This document shows, one piece after another, positions 7,993-15,058 of a DNA stretch of 64,000 nt (its first letter is position 1; each line of letters starts with the position of its first letter). Origin of the DNA: a virus; IMG/VR virus record IMGVR_UViG_3300035670_000089, positions 1 through 64,000 of that record, one strand, 5' to 3'. The notes under the pieces were generated by a model. The model searched no databases. It was not told where the DNA came from and saw only the letters and a program-made list of their open reading frames with translations. Made by a program: the position numbers and the translations under genes.

Positions 7993-8715
7993 ATGAAATT
8001 TAGCACTTGCCATATCATTGGAGCCGGGGGTACCGGAACCATCTTGATGGAACCTCTTATCCGGATGTTATCGTACCATCCAAATGGAACAAGGAAGTTC
8101 TATGTATACGACAAAGACCATTACGAACCGAAGAATAACGTAAGACAACTCTTCGACCCGCAGTACTGCGGTATGAATAAAGCGTTAGCCGCCGAGGAAC
8201 GATATAAGAGTATCTGCGATATCACCGGCATCCCTGAATACGTTAAGCGGCGGGAGTTTGGGGGGATGATTAGTAATGTCTACGATAGTTATAACGACGG
8301 GGCGGTTCTCATTATTCTAGCCGTCGACAACGAACGCACACGACATGAAGTCATTAAAGACTTGGATGAATTGAATCCACGTATCGACTTCGCGTGTGTC
8401 CTCCCCGGGAATGAATATAACACCGCCTCCTGTGTCTGGTATAACCGCGTAAAAGGGATGCTCAAACCTATCCACCCGTTTGAAGTCGTTACTAACTTTG
8501 CTGTCCCGACCGATCAACACCCAGGCAGTTGTGGATACGAGGCGGTCTCATCACCCCAGTTGATTAATGCGAACTTCGCTTCTGCCTTAATTACCTGTGA
8601 AGTGGTCTACGCCTTACTCGAGGATAAGAATCTTCCCTTCCGGGTTAACTACAGCAGTACTGAACTGAATATGTATACGGAAGGACGATTCCTCCCTGTC
8701 CAAGCCCTGATTTAA
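7993..8715 (+). CDS. ThiF/E1-like activating protein (PRTRC ThiF-like)
   Basis: This 240-residue protein has the Rossmann ATP-binding loop of E1/ThiF/MoeB enzymes (IIGAGGTGT, residues 8-16), an acidic residue after the next strand (VYDKD, D40), the arginine-finger-like NNVRQLF (48-54) and the conserved lysine in MNKALAA (K64). D112 in LAVDNERTR fits the E1 motif after strand 6. These enzymes adenylate the C-terminal glycine of ubiquitin-like proteins. C180 in GSCGYEA is a possible thioester site. Short length and the NVRQLF motif match the PRTRC ThiF family, and it closes the four-gene module 48 bases after the JAMM gene. There is no zinc-binding CxxC pair as in MoeB. Confidence 0.85.
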   Translation: MKFSTCHIIGAGGTGTILMEPLIRMLSYHPNGTRKFYVYDKDHYEPKNNVRQLFDPQYCGMNKALAAEERYKSICDITGIPEYVKRREFGGMISNVYDSYNDGAVLIILAVDNERTRHEVIKDLDELNPRIDFACVLPGNEYNTASCVWYNRVKGMLKPIHPFEVVTNFAVPTDQHPGSCGYEAVSSPQLINANFASALITCEVVYALLEDKNLPFRVNYSSTELNMYTEGRFLPVQALI

Positions 8716-8717
8716 CT

Positions 8718-8750
8718 GATACTCTGGACTATAGTTTAGTCCAGAGTATC
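8718..8750 (+). promoter_or_regulatory. Perfect 14-bp hairpin after the E1-like gene
   Basis: GATACTCTGGACTA (8718-8731) pairs exactly with TAGTCCAGAGTATC (8737-8750) around the loop TAGTT. There is no T-run on either side, so it is not a standard terminator; it could be an mRNA end-stabilising hairpin or an operator. Confidence 0.75.
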
Positions 8751-8817
8751 AAACCAGCGTGGACTCCTAAATATATAGGTAGACTGTCTATATAAAAATA
8801 GGGAGATAACTAAAACA

Positions 8818-9123
8818 ATGAACGTCTTCAAAGGTTTTATACAATACATAGTGTTATGCTCTTATGATTACTTTGAAGGAAACAGAGAATGTTATCTAGT
8901 GTTGTACCGTAAATTAGAGTTAATCGACTTGACTCTATTGTTACCCTATACATTGTTTATGGTCCTAATGGATATACTAACCGGGGCCTACGGTTTAAGT
9001 TGGAAGACCGCAAGGAGATTTAAAACGATTGAAGAAGCGGTAAGCTATCTAATATACTTGCAGAGTCTACCTCAAGAAGACCAACTATCCTTCCTTTCTC
9101 TCCTAGAAAGAAAAATTATCTAA
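8818..9123 (+). CDS. Small hypothetical protein with a hydrophobic segment
   Basis: I do not recognise this 101-residue protein. A hydrophobic stretch, LIDLTLLLPYTLFMVLMDIL (about residues 35-54), could be one membrane helix or a buried helix. The C-terminal half is helical and charged. It starts at ATG 8818 behind AGGGAGATAACT, which has a plausible Shine-Dalgarno at slightly long spacing. The upstream 100 bases are A/T-rich with TATATAA-like sequence and the hairpin at 8718-8750, so the gene may start its own transcript. Confidence 0.65.
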   Translation: MNVFKGFIQYIVLCSYDYFEGNRECYLVLYRKLELIDLTLLLPYTLFMVLMDILTGAYGLSWKTARRFKTIEEAVSYLIYLQSLPQEDQLSFLSLLERKII

Positions 9124-9151
9124 TTACCTGTAAATACGTACAAAGTGAATT

Positions 9152-9385
9152 ATGGAAGTAAATGTAGAGAAGTTCCGAGAATTGAAGCAGAAGGTTAAGA
9201 GTGACGAGGTGAGTATGAAGTTGATGTATATACTCTCCCTCGAGAATGAAGTAAGCGATAAGGTAATAGAGTTCGCTACGAGACTCGAGAGGATAACTGA
9301 TGTGTATATACACCCCACCGGTAAAGTAGGGATTAATGGGATTGTAAACGGGCTACACAGATACAAAGAGTTTAAGAGCGTTTGA
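9152..9385 (+). CDS. Small hypothetical protein
   Basis: This 77-residue protein is charged, largely helical over residues 1-50 (EKFRELKQKVKSDEV, SLENEVSDKVIEFATRLER), then has a short beta-like end (VYIHPTGKVGING). I see no known motif. No clear ribosome-binding site precedes ATG 9152. Codon use resembles its neighbours and it fits tightly between two likely genes, which supports it being real. Confidence 0.55.
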   Translation: MEVNVEKFRELKQKVKSDEVSMKLMYILSLENEVSDKVIEFATRLERITDVYIHPTGKVGINGIVNGLHRYKEFKSV

Positions 9386-9441
9386 GGCGCCAGAGAATAA
9401 ACTCAAAGCCGCAACCACTTTAAAAAACAAAGGGTAAATAC

Positions 9442-9735
9442 ATGATAACAAGCTATGTATACATAATTACCGACGGTGAATACTACAAGATCGGTAGGTC
9501 CTGTAACCCCCGTAGACGCCTAAAACAACTCCAAACCGCCTCTGTTAAAACTCTACGCTTTTACCGTATATACGTAGTAGATAAGAGAATGTGTATGAAG
9601 TTAGAGCGGAGGTTACACGCGATGTTATGGTTTGCTAAGGCGCGAGTAATGAGTGAGTGGTTTAACCTCCAGAAGGAGCACTTAGATTTTATAGACGATT
9701 GGATGAAGCAGCACACCGTTGCAGAGAGTTGCTGA
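9442..9735 (+). CDS. GIY-YIG-superfamily protein of T5orf172/MUG113 type
   Basis: This 97-residue protein begins with YVYIITDGEYYKIGRSCNPR and continues RRRLKQLQTAS, the pattern 'YV-Y-I...YKIG-s--p-RR--Q-----' of T5orf172/MUG113 proteins, which are diverged GIY-YIG nuclease domains. A later LERRLHAML ... SEWFNL matches the conserved 'E--LH--F------EWF-L' end. Many phages carry such genes; some resemble free-standing homing nucleases, but function is mostly unknown. AGGGTAAATAC precedes the ATG. The coding end overlaps the 15-bp palindrome at 9731-9745. Confidence 0.75.
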   Translation: MITSYVYIITDGEYYKIGRSCNPRRRLKQLQTASVKTLRFYRIYVVDKRMCMKLERRLHAMLWFAKARVMSEWFNLQKEHLDFIDDWMKQHTVAESC

Positions 9736-9745
9736 AGACTTCAGC
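9731..9745. promoter_or_regulatory. 15-bp palindrome GCTGAAGACTTCAGC, copy 1
   Basis: A perfect odd-length palindrome lies between the GIY-YIG gene and the kinase-like gene. An identical copy lies at 28423-28437 before another small gene, and a 14-base match occurs inside the primase gene at 17377-17390. It may be a protein-binding site. Confidence 0.5.
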
Positions 9746-9754
9746 GAGGTAACA

Positions 9755-10339
9755 ATGGAAATTATCATTCTGAATGGGCCGCCGCGGAGTGGCAAAGACA
9801 GTATAGCTAAGTATTTAGAGCCCTACGACTTTATCAACATCAAGTTTTCGAGAGTGTTAAAAGACGCGGCGCACGCGTTATACGGTTTAAACGTAGAGTA
9901 CGACCACTTTGAGAGTGGTAAAGACTCCCCACAAGAAGAATTTTATGGGTTAACCCCACGTGAGGTCTACATCAATCTCTCGGAGTTATACTTTAAGCCG
10001 ATGCACGGGAAGAACATCTTTGCTACATTAGGCGCGAAGAGTATACAAAACCAAATCGAGAAAGGGAAGACGAGATTCGTTATCACCGATTTAGGTTTTG
10101 AGTTGGAGTTGGACGAAATGCTTAAGATCTTTGGAGCCGACAGTTTATACTTCTTCTATGTAATGCGCCCCGGTGCTTCCTTTAAGAATGACTCTCGAAC
10201 CTTTATGCCTATATACACCCTGTTCCACAACAACATCCCCTTCAGCTATATCCATAACCGAGAGGGTATAGAGGAACTAAATCTAAAAGTAAGAAAGAGT
10301 TTTGAGAAGCTAGGAATAAAACTAGAACAACCTACCTAA
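9755..10339 (+). CDS. P-loop deoxynucleoside-monophosphate kinase-like protein
   Basis: This 194-residue protein has a Walker A loop near its N-terminus (LNGPPRSGKDSIAKYL, GPPRSGKDS at 8-16), the typical 'G-P-P-x-S-G-K-D' form of phage dNMP kinases. Further points are IKFSRVLKDAAHALYGL and the strand TRFVITDLGFELEL, which resembles their Walker B region. The likely reaction is ATP-dependent phosphorylation of deoxynucleoside monophosphates, consistent with nearby thyX and the ribonucleotide reductase genes. I chose ATG 9755 because GAGG lies about five bases upstream; the in-frame TTG at 9719 lies inside the previous gene. Confidence 0.7.
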   Translation: MEIIILNGPPRSGKDSIAKYLEPYDFINIKFSRVLKDAAHALYGLNVEYDHFESGKDSPQEEFYGLTPREVYINLSELYFKPMHGKNIFATLGAKSIQNQIEKGKTRFVITDLGFELELDEMLKIFGADSLYFFYVMRPGASFKNDSRTFMPIYTLFHNNIPFSYIHNREGIEELNLKVRKSFEKLGIKLEQPT

Positions 10340-10352
10340 GGAGAACTTAGAA

Positions 10353-10526
10353 ATGAACAGACGTACGAAGAGACGGTTGAGAGAAGTAGAGGGATGGATA
10401 AGAGATTTAATGTTGGGGTGTTCCTTTAGCTTATTCTGTGTGGTAACCTGGTCTATCCTGGATTACAAAGCAGAAACGAAAAAACAACATGAACCCCTAC
10501 CTGCTCAATATATATACCAAATCTGA
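10353..10526 (+). CDS. Small single-span membrane protein
   Basis: This 57-residue gene encodes a strongly basic N-terminus (MNRRTKRRLREVEGWIRDL), one likely transmembrane helix (about residues 19-36, LMLGCSFSLFCVVTWSIL) and a polar tail. By the positive-inside rule the N-terminus should face the cytoplasm. AAGGAG lies about ten bases before the ATG. It sits in the gap between the kinase-like gene and thyX, with 12 bases to the latter. Function unknown. Confidence 0.7.
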   Translation: MNRRTKRRLREVEGWIRDLMLGCSFSLFCVVTWSILDYKAETKKQHEPLPAQYIYQI

Positions 10527-10538
10527 GGGCGCTAACGT

Positions 10539-11270
10539 ATGAAGAATAAAGTTATCCTGTTGGGGTATTACGGAGGAGACGAGCGTCATTGTCTATCGGC
10601 GTGGCAGAGCACCAATGTAGAGTTAGGTATTGAACTCCCCGCCGATATCCTAGAAAGAGTTCACCGCCTCTACGAAGAGACCGTCCTCCTAAAGAAGAAA
10701 GGCCCCGAAGAACTTCTCTGTATGTTAGCCAAACACGGACATACCTCCCCCTTCCGTAAAAGCTATCTCGATTTTCAAATAACGGCTGATATAGCCTCAC
10801 ACATTCATAGTATTAAACATAAGGTGGGTGTAGAAATCAACAGCGAGTCGGCCCGCTACAAAGAGTTGGTAGATAAGTACTATATCCCTTGTGATTGGTT
10901 AGACTTGAAGGTCAACAATGAGAGTCTATACGAAGCTGGGTTAGCGCAGTACAAAGACTTAACTTGGGCGGAAGTATTAATGGAGCACAGTGAACACGGA
11001 AATAAGTTGTACCACGAGTGCGCTAAACAGACCACAGAGATATTGGGGCGTAAGAGAGCGAAAGAGAGTTCGAGGTATTTCTTAGGGTATAACAAGCAAC
11101 TTGATTACGACATGCAGATGTCCTTCCAAGCCTTTATACATTTCCTACAACTTAGAGGGAATCCCGCCGCCCAAATTGAAATAAAAGCTATCGCGTATAG
11201 AATGCTCCAACTTGTACGTGATATTCCGGGCAATCCTTTCGAGTACAGCTTAAAAGCCTTTGGGTATTAA
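10539..11270 (+). CDS. thyX: Flavin-dependent thymidylate synthase ThyX
   Basis: This 243-residue protein makes dTMP from dUMP using FAD and NADPH. The ThyX features visible are HGHTSPFRKSYLDFQI (residues 66-81, the 'H-SPFEH--ftf' segment) and the signature region KHKVGVEINSESARY (93-107), corresponding to RHRxxSxNxxSxRY, although the first part is diverged (KHKVGVE instead of RHR-x-S). The C-terminal NPAAQIEIKAIAYRML matches the 'aQ-EIr--a' helix. Length is normal for the family. It is spaced 12 bases from the small membrane protein gene with a weak GAGGG site, and belongs with the dNMP-kinase-like gene in a dTTP-supply cluster. Confidence 0.9.
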   Translation: MKNKVILLGYYGGDERHCLSAWQSTNVELGIELPADILERVHRLYEETVLLKKKGPEELLCMLAKHGHTSPFRKSYLDFQITADIASHIHSIKHKVGVEINSESARYKELVDKYYIPCDWLDLKVNNESLYEAGLAQYKDLTWAEVLMEHSEHGNKLYHECAKQTTEILGRKRAKESSRYFLGYNKQLDYDMQMSFQAFIHFLQLRGNPAAQIEIKAIAYRMLQLVRDIPGNPFEYSLKAFGY

Positions 11271-11272
11271 TT

Positions 11273-11419
11273 ATGAAAGCACTGTGGAAAAAAGAGATGG
11301 ACAAGATGCTAAAGAAATATTGCGAGAAGGAAGGACTAGACCCCAGAACCTTGGAGCCTATCCCAAGTCTTAAGAGTGACCGTAATAACCCCGTCGAGAT
11401 GAGTAACTCGAGAAACTAA
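11273..11419 (+). CDS. Short ORF after thyX, overlapped by the recombinase gene
   Basis: The ATG at 11273 starts two bases after the thyX stop and gives 48 residues (MKALWKKEMDKMLKKYCEKE...). Residues 1-20 form a charged amphipathic helix. The last 84 bases run antisense to the 3' end of the serine recombinase gene, so the protein may have been cut short when the recombinase arrived, or the frame may not be used. No family is recognised. Confidence 0.4.
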   Translation: MKALWKKEMDKMLKKYCEKEGLDPRTLEPIPSLKSDRNNPVEMSNSRN

Positions 11420-12814
11420 TGCATCAAAGATAAGTTTAAGTCCAGATACATCTGTCTCTTCCCAAAATCCCGGTTGTGTGATAATGCGTTGTAGTTTAGA
11501 TAGATCGTATTTATATTCAAAAGTCTCTTCAAGCAGTTTACTTTTTAGAATAGTAAGCTGCTTTCTTTTCAACTCAATAATATCCACCAAGTCGGGGTCT
11601 TGTAGGGATTCTAGTTTATGTATACGAGTACAGAGTTCTACATATTCTGAAGACTCTTGAAGTATGGACTCACTATCTGAAACATCTTTTTGAGTCCAAA
11701 CTAAAGATAACTCTTCCGCCCGATCCATGATAGCCTCAATAGTCTTCTGGACATAGTCCTCCAAATGATAACCATGGCTACCTCTCTGGGAACATTCTGG
11801 TAATCCTAATCGGGAATAAAAGCGGGTATCGCAGTATAAATAAGTATAACGGAGTTTATTGCGTCTATTGATGCTAGTGCAACAGCGCATCTTCGTACCA
11901 CACTCTCCGCAGAAAATTAAACCAGATAGAGGATTAAGGATAGGGCGGTGTTTAGATGTATCGCCGCGGAATTTTGATCCTATAGATAAATAGTATTTAA
12001 TCTCGGACCATTCCTCCATTGATAATAAGGCTGGAGGATTATAATCCGAGGCCTGCCTTTTGTCCTTATCCTTCCAAAAATATATCAATTCTCCTCTCAA
12101 AATAGGTATGTTTAACCAATACTTAAACCCTACCGCTGTAAGCGGGAATACCTCGCCCTTCTTCGGGCGCCCTTGAATCTTAACATTGTACTTAGAGACC
12201 ATTGTACTTAATGTTTTTCGGAGAGACCAGTTATCCAAATAAAGCTCTATAAGCTCTCTAGCGACTTGAGCTTTGGTCTTATTAGTATCAAGAAAGAGAG
12301 AGTCGTCTAGGATAACTTTACCTTCAGGATTTAAACGATATCCAAAGGGAGTGGCGCAGCTTTTGTTATGAGCGCGGCGATATTTCATTCCTTGGATAGA
12401 ATTATATTTATTCATCTTTTGGGTAAGACTGGCCGCGGCGGCCATTACAGTATTGGTAAATTCTCCGTAAGGGGTATCAATATCTATACGCCCTTTATCT
12501 AATAAAACTACTTCTACTCCTAACTTCTGTAACTCTTCCGCTGCGTGTTCCCAATCCAGGACATTACGAGTAAATCTATCAAAACAAGGAACCACCAATA
12601 CATTTGATGTTCCAGTGCGTAACCGCTCCATTACAATCTGGTAACCGGCTCTTTTAGAAGTAGCCCCGGACTCAATATCCCAAAAGATATTTTCCTCGGA
12701 CACTCCATACTTACGGAGTTGTTGTATATATCTCTCTAGGGCATGTCCTTCTGTAAACTGTCTCTGAGTTGATACTCTACAATACCCTATTAATCTCTTG
12801 TCCTCCTTACCCAT
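11336..12814 (-). CDS. Large serine recombinase (resolvase/integrase family)
   Basis: This 492-residue protein has the serine-recombinase catalytic domain at its N-terminus: YCRVSTQRQ with nucleophile S15, DIESGATSKRAGYQ (46-59) and FDRFTRN (78-84). A recombinase DNA-binding domain follows (PFGYRLNPEGKV from about 156), then a zinc ribbon (FCGECGTKMR with C302/C305; YCDTR C328; C341) and a charged, possibly coiled-coil tail. This layout and size fit large serine recombinases that integrate phages or excise DNA elements. It is opposite in direction to the genes on both sides. A 48-bp imperfect inverted repeat lies 50 bp upstream of its start. Whether it is the phage integrase or a passenger element cannot be decided here. 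Confidence 0.9.
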   Translation of the reverse strand: MGKEDKRLIGYCRVSTQRQFTEGHALERYIQQLRKYGVSEENIFWDIESGATSKRAGYQIVMERLRTGTSNVLVVPCFDRFTRNVLDWEHAAEELQKLGVEVVLLDKGRIDIDTPYGEFTNTVMAAAASLTQKMNKYNSIQGMKYRRAHNKSCATPFGYRLNPEGKVILDDSLFLDTNKTKAQVARELIELYLDNWSLRKTLSTMVSKYNVKIQGRPKKGEVFPLTAVGFKYWLNIPILRGELIYFWKDKDKRQASDYNPPALLSMEEWSEIKYYLSIGSKFRGDTSKHRPILNPLSGLIFCGECGTKMRCCTSINRRNKLRYTYLYCDTRFYSRLGLPECSQRGSHGYHLEDYVQKTIEAIMDRAEELSLVWTQKDVSDSESILQESSEYVELCTRIHKLESLQDPDLVDIIELKRKQLTILKSKLLEETFEYKYDLSKLQRIITQPGFWEETDVSGLKLIFDALVSRVTHLDGVITVTLKTWDRLQGSGV

Positions 12815-12864
12815 ACACTCTGGTCTCTCCCCTCCTTCTTACAACTCCCCTATATTACTGCGTC

Positions 12865-12912
12865 TTCTGTTTAAAAGCAAAACTCCCTGGGGTTTCTTTA
12901 CTTTAAACAGAA
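12865..12912. other. Candidate serine-recombinase attachment/crossover site (imperfect inverted repeat)
   Basis: TTCTGTTTAAA (12865-12875) is mirrored exactly by TTTAAACAGAA (12902-12912). Comparing the two 24-base half-sites gives about 17 matches, with a TG dinucleotide at the centre (12888-12889). The ~48-bp size, symmetry and place next to the recombinase 5' end fit an attP-type site. It could instead be an operator for the recombinase promoter. Confidence 0.4.
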
Positions 12913-12975
12913 CAAGAGGATAAAAGTAGTTCAAAAATAGAGGGATAGTAGAAATAGGTATAGAAGGGTAAATGT

Positions 12976-13380
12976 ATGGCGACACCGGAGTTAGTTAACG
13001 GAGTACTCAATCTAGTACAATATGAAACCCCACCCTTAATTAGGTGGCCTATCGTAATGGGGGACACGTTTATCCGGAGTATTGGGGTAAGTGAGAGAGG
13101 GTTTGACTATACCGGTTCGACCGCTATACTCACGCTACGGGATGCAAAGAATGGCTTAGGTACTGTTCTATTCCAAGATGTCACTATACCTATGTACGAT
13201 ATAGTCGTGCCCGCTACTCCTGAGGAAACAGGCTCAGCTTCTTTTACATTGAATGTGCCTATCAGTATAACCTCGACACTATTGGACAAGAAGAATATAT
13301 ATGGAATCTGCCGTATCCTTAAACCGACTTCTACTATAGAGACTCTCTTCTTAATCGATCTTACTGTTATAAAGGGGTAA
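12976..13380 (+). CDS. Putative phage appendage/baseplate structural protein
   Basis: This 134-residue protein looks beta-rich: GDTFIRSIGVSERGFDYTGS followed by TAILTLRDAKNGLGTVLFQD. The pattern 'rGDTf...dytG-tailtlRd' is seen in N-terminal domains of phage upper-baseplate or receptor-binding proteins (BppU-like), but the similarity is loose. It starts a three-gene run of small structural-looking proteins (12976-14467). GGGTAA lies before the ATG. Probably part of a host-recognition appendage. Confidence 0.5.
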   Translation: MATPELVNGVLNLVQYETPPLIRWPIVMGDTFIRSIGVSERGFDYTGSTAILTLRDAKNGLGTVLFQDVTIPMYDIVVPATPEETGSASFTLNVPISITSTLLDKKNIYGICRILKPTSTIETLFLIDLTVIKG

Positions 13381-13385
13381 GTAAT

Positions 13386-13940
13386 ATGACCTGCATTAAT
13401 GTAACGAATTACCCCACCCCTATAGGGATTACAAAGAATGAAGATTCTATACTAGTCGGAAAGAACGAAACGGCTCTACTGGTGAGTAGGACTATCGTCC
13501 CGGCAATATATCTAAGTACCGATAAGACGCCGATAAATATACATATCGACGGAGATTGTCGCTATATGGCATTAATGCCAATGCCAGACTTTTCTTTTTA
13601 TATAGCGGGAGAAAGTATTGCGGCGTTCAGTGTAGTATATCAAGGAAATGATGAACTTATATATAGAGTAGATCTAGACATAGAGGAACAATTACTGCTG
13701 AATATAAAAGGAGTACTGGTTAACTCGGTTAATAATGGAGATAGAGGTCAAGTGCAACTAAACGGAGAGCTATACAATGGCTCATGGAATTGGGCACCCG
13801 AACTCCCCGTATATCTAACGTCTATAGGGGACTTAACCCAGGACATACCAGAAGAGTGGGTATACATGGAAATAGGGAGAGCTTTAAGTGAAACAACAAT
13901 ATTGCTTGATCTAGAAGAACCGATTGTTATCGTACCTTAG
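13386..13940 (+). CDS. Putative phage structural protein with a C-terminal virion-type domain
   Basis: This 184-residue protein is beta-rich. Its C-terminal third (LPVYLTSIGDLTQDIPEEW then YMEIGRALSETTILLDLEEP and a final PIVIV) has the layout of small domains at the ends of phage tail and fibre proteins, where a line 'v--iG-als-t-i-l---ePI-i' is common. The next gene ends in a similar way (DDPIYIV), so the two may be related subunits. It starts five bases after the previous gene. Exact role unknown. Confidence 0.5.
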   Translation: MTCINVTNYPTPIGITKNEDSILVGKNETALLVSRTIVPAIYLSTDKTPINIHIDGDCRYMALMPMPDFSFYIAGESIAAFSVVYQGNDELIYRVDLDIEEQLLLNIKGVLVNSVNNGDRGQVQLNGELYNGSWNWAPELPVYLTSIGDLTQDIPEEWVYMEIGRALSETTILLDLEEPIVIVP

Positions 13941-13951
13941 GGGTAAAAACC

Positions 13952-14467
13952 ATGTCTGCTCTAAAATTTCTCACTAAAGTAAACGGCTTAACGAAGCTGA
14001 TTTCTGCTATCACCTCCTCTGCAGGTGTTGGCGATGCCAACAAAGTTCTCGCCACCAACTCCACCGGTAAGATTGATCCTTCTTTCTTACCCCCGGGTGT
14101 TGAACTCGCTGTAGAAAGTATTGTCACCTCTGAAGACCTCACCGCCGGTGACTTCGTTAACATCTACGACAACGGCGGTACCCGCACTATTCGTCTTGCC
14201 GATGCCTCCACCGATAAACCTGCGCACGGTTTCGTCCTTGCCGGTTTTCTAAATGGGGCTACCGCCAGCGTCTATACCCGCGGTACCAACAACCAACTCA
14301 CCGGTCTAACTGTTGGCACTAGATATTTCCTATCTGCCACTGCTCCCGGGGAAGTATCTACCACTGCACCCGCTGAAACCAGCGGCTACATCCATCAAGT
14401 GGTCGGTCCAGCCATTAATGACACCACCGTACAATTCGAGTACGATGATCCTATCTACATCGTGTAG
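13952..14467 (+). CDS. Putative tail-fibre/decoration protein
   Basis: This 171-residue protein contains GDANKVLATNSTGKIDPSFL (about residues 27-46), a phrase common in phage fibre and collar proteins that link repeated trimeric domains, and ends with GTRYFLSATAPGEV ... YIHQVVGPAINDTTVQF ... PIYIV, a beta-rich C-terminal module like that of the previous gene. It is clearly richer in GC than its neighbours and uses mainly CGC/CGT for arginine and ACC/GCC codons, which may reflect high expression or recent transfer. It converges on a terminator shared with the minus-strand fibre genes. Confidence 0.55.
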   Translation: MSALKFLTKVNGLTKLISAITSSAGVGDANKVLATNSTGKIDPSFLPPGVELAVESIVTSEDLTAGDFVNIYDNGGTRTIRLADASTDKPAHGFVLAGFLNGATASVYTRGTNNQLTGLTVGTRYFLSATAPGEVSTTAPAETSGYIHQVVGPAINDTTVQFEYDDPIYIV

Positions 14468-14494
14468 ACCACGAGTAGGTCATAATGACGGAAC

Positions 14495-14524
14495 AAGGGG
14501 AGATTGACATACTCCCCTTATTTA
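14495..14524 (+). terminator. Terminator between convergent fibre gene sets
   Basis: AAGGGGAG (14495-14502) pairs with CTCCCCTT (14512-14519), loop ATTGACATA, followed by ATTTAT. It lies between the plus-strand stop at 14467 and the minus-strand stop at 14522. The minus-strand side lacks a T-run, so it serves mainly the plus-strand genes. Confidence 0.75.
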
Positions 14525-15058
14525 TGTATATACGTCCAAGCACTCGCTGTAGGTGGGTGCCTCAGAGAGACCTAAAGTTTGCCACCGAGGCGTCGGTGAG
14601 AGTTCAATAGCATAAAGTTGTAGGGTAGTCGGTTCAAATACCCCATCGCTACCAAGACAGACGAGGAAATAATAGAGAGCGGTAAAGACCTTCCGCCGGA
14701 ACATATAGGTAACCAAGTCCTGCATGGACTGAGAGGTCAAACTGTAGGAAATAAGTTCTATCAACAGCAGCGTAGAGAACTGAGAGATTTGAGCCAAGTT
14801 GTACCCCATCACCTCAAGGGCTGTGCCCTGGTGTAATTTTAGGTTGAATTGGGAATACCACACCTGAAAGTCCACGTACTGAAAGTACTTGTGTCTATCC
14901 AGCGGGGACATGTAGGAAATAATAGCATCGAGAGTAGGGGAAGGAACACTCTCGTACCACATCGCTACTGCCGTCCAGTCCTGTGCGGAGATAAATTGGG
15001 ATAGAGTTGGGTGGGAAGCAAGGCTTTCCATTACCGCAATGTCGTTACTCGTAATCAT
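14522..15058 (-). CDS. Hypothetical protein coupled to the adhesion-like structural gene
   Basis: This 178-residue protein is mostly helical with hydrophobic stretches (FSTLLLIELISYSLTSQ, FTALYYFLVCLGSDG) and has no motif I recognise. Its ATG at 15058 overlaps the stop of the upstream gene as TAATG, and GGGAG lies nine bases before, so translation is coupled; an in-frame TTG at 15073 is less likely. Being placed after a structural gene, it could be a fibre chaperone or another appendage part, but this is only context. Confidence 0.6.
   Translation of the reverse strand: MITSNDIAVMESLASHPTLSQFISAQDWTAVAMWYESVPSPTLDAIISYMSPLDRHKYFQYVDFQVWYSQFNLKLHQGTALEVMGYNLAQISQFSTLLLIELISYSLTSQSMQDLVTYMFRRKVFTALYYFLVCLGSDGVFEPTTLQLYAIELSPTPRWQTLGLSEAPTYSECLDVYT

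Noticed and set aside
9719-9754. Longer kinase-like protein from TTG 9719
   Set aside because: It would add residues encoded by the palindrome and lacks a ribosome-binding site; ATG 9755 fits the P-loop position of the family.
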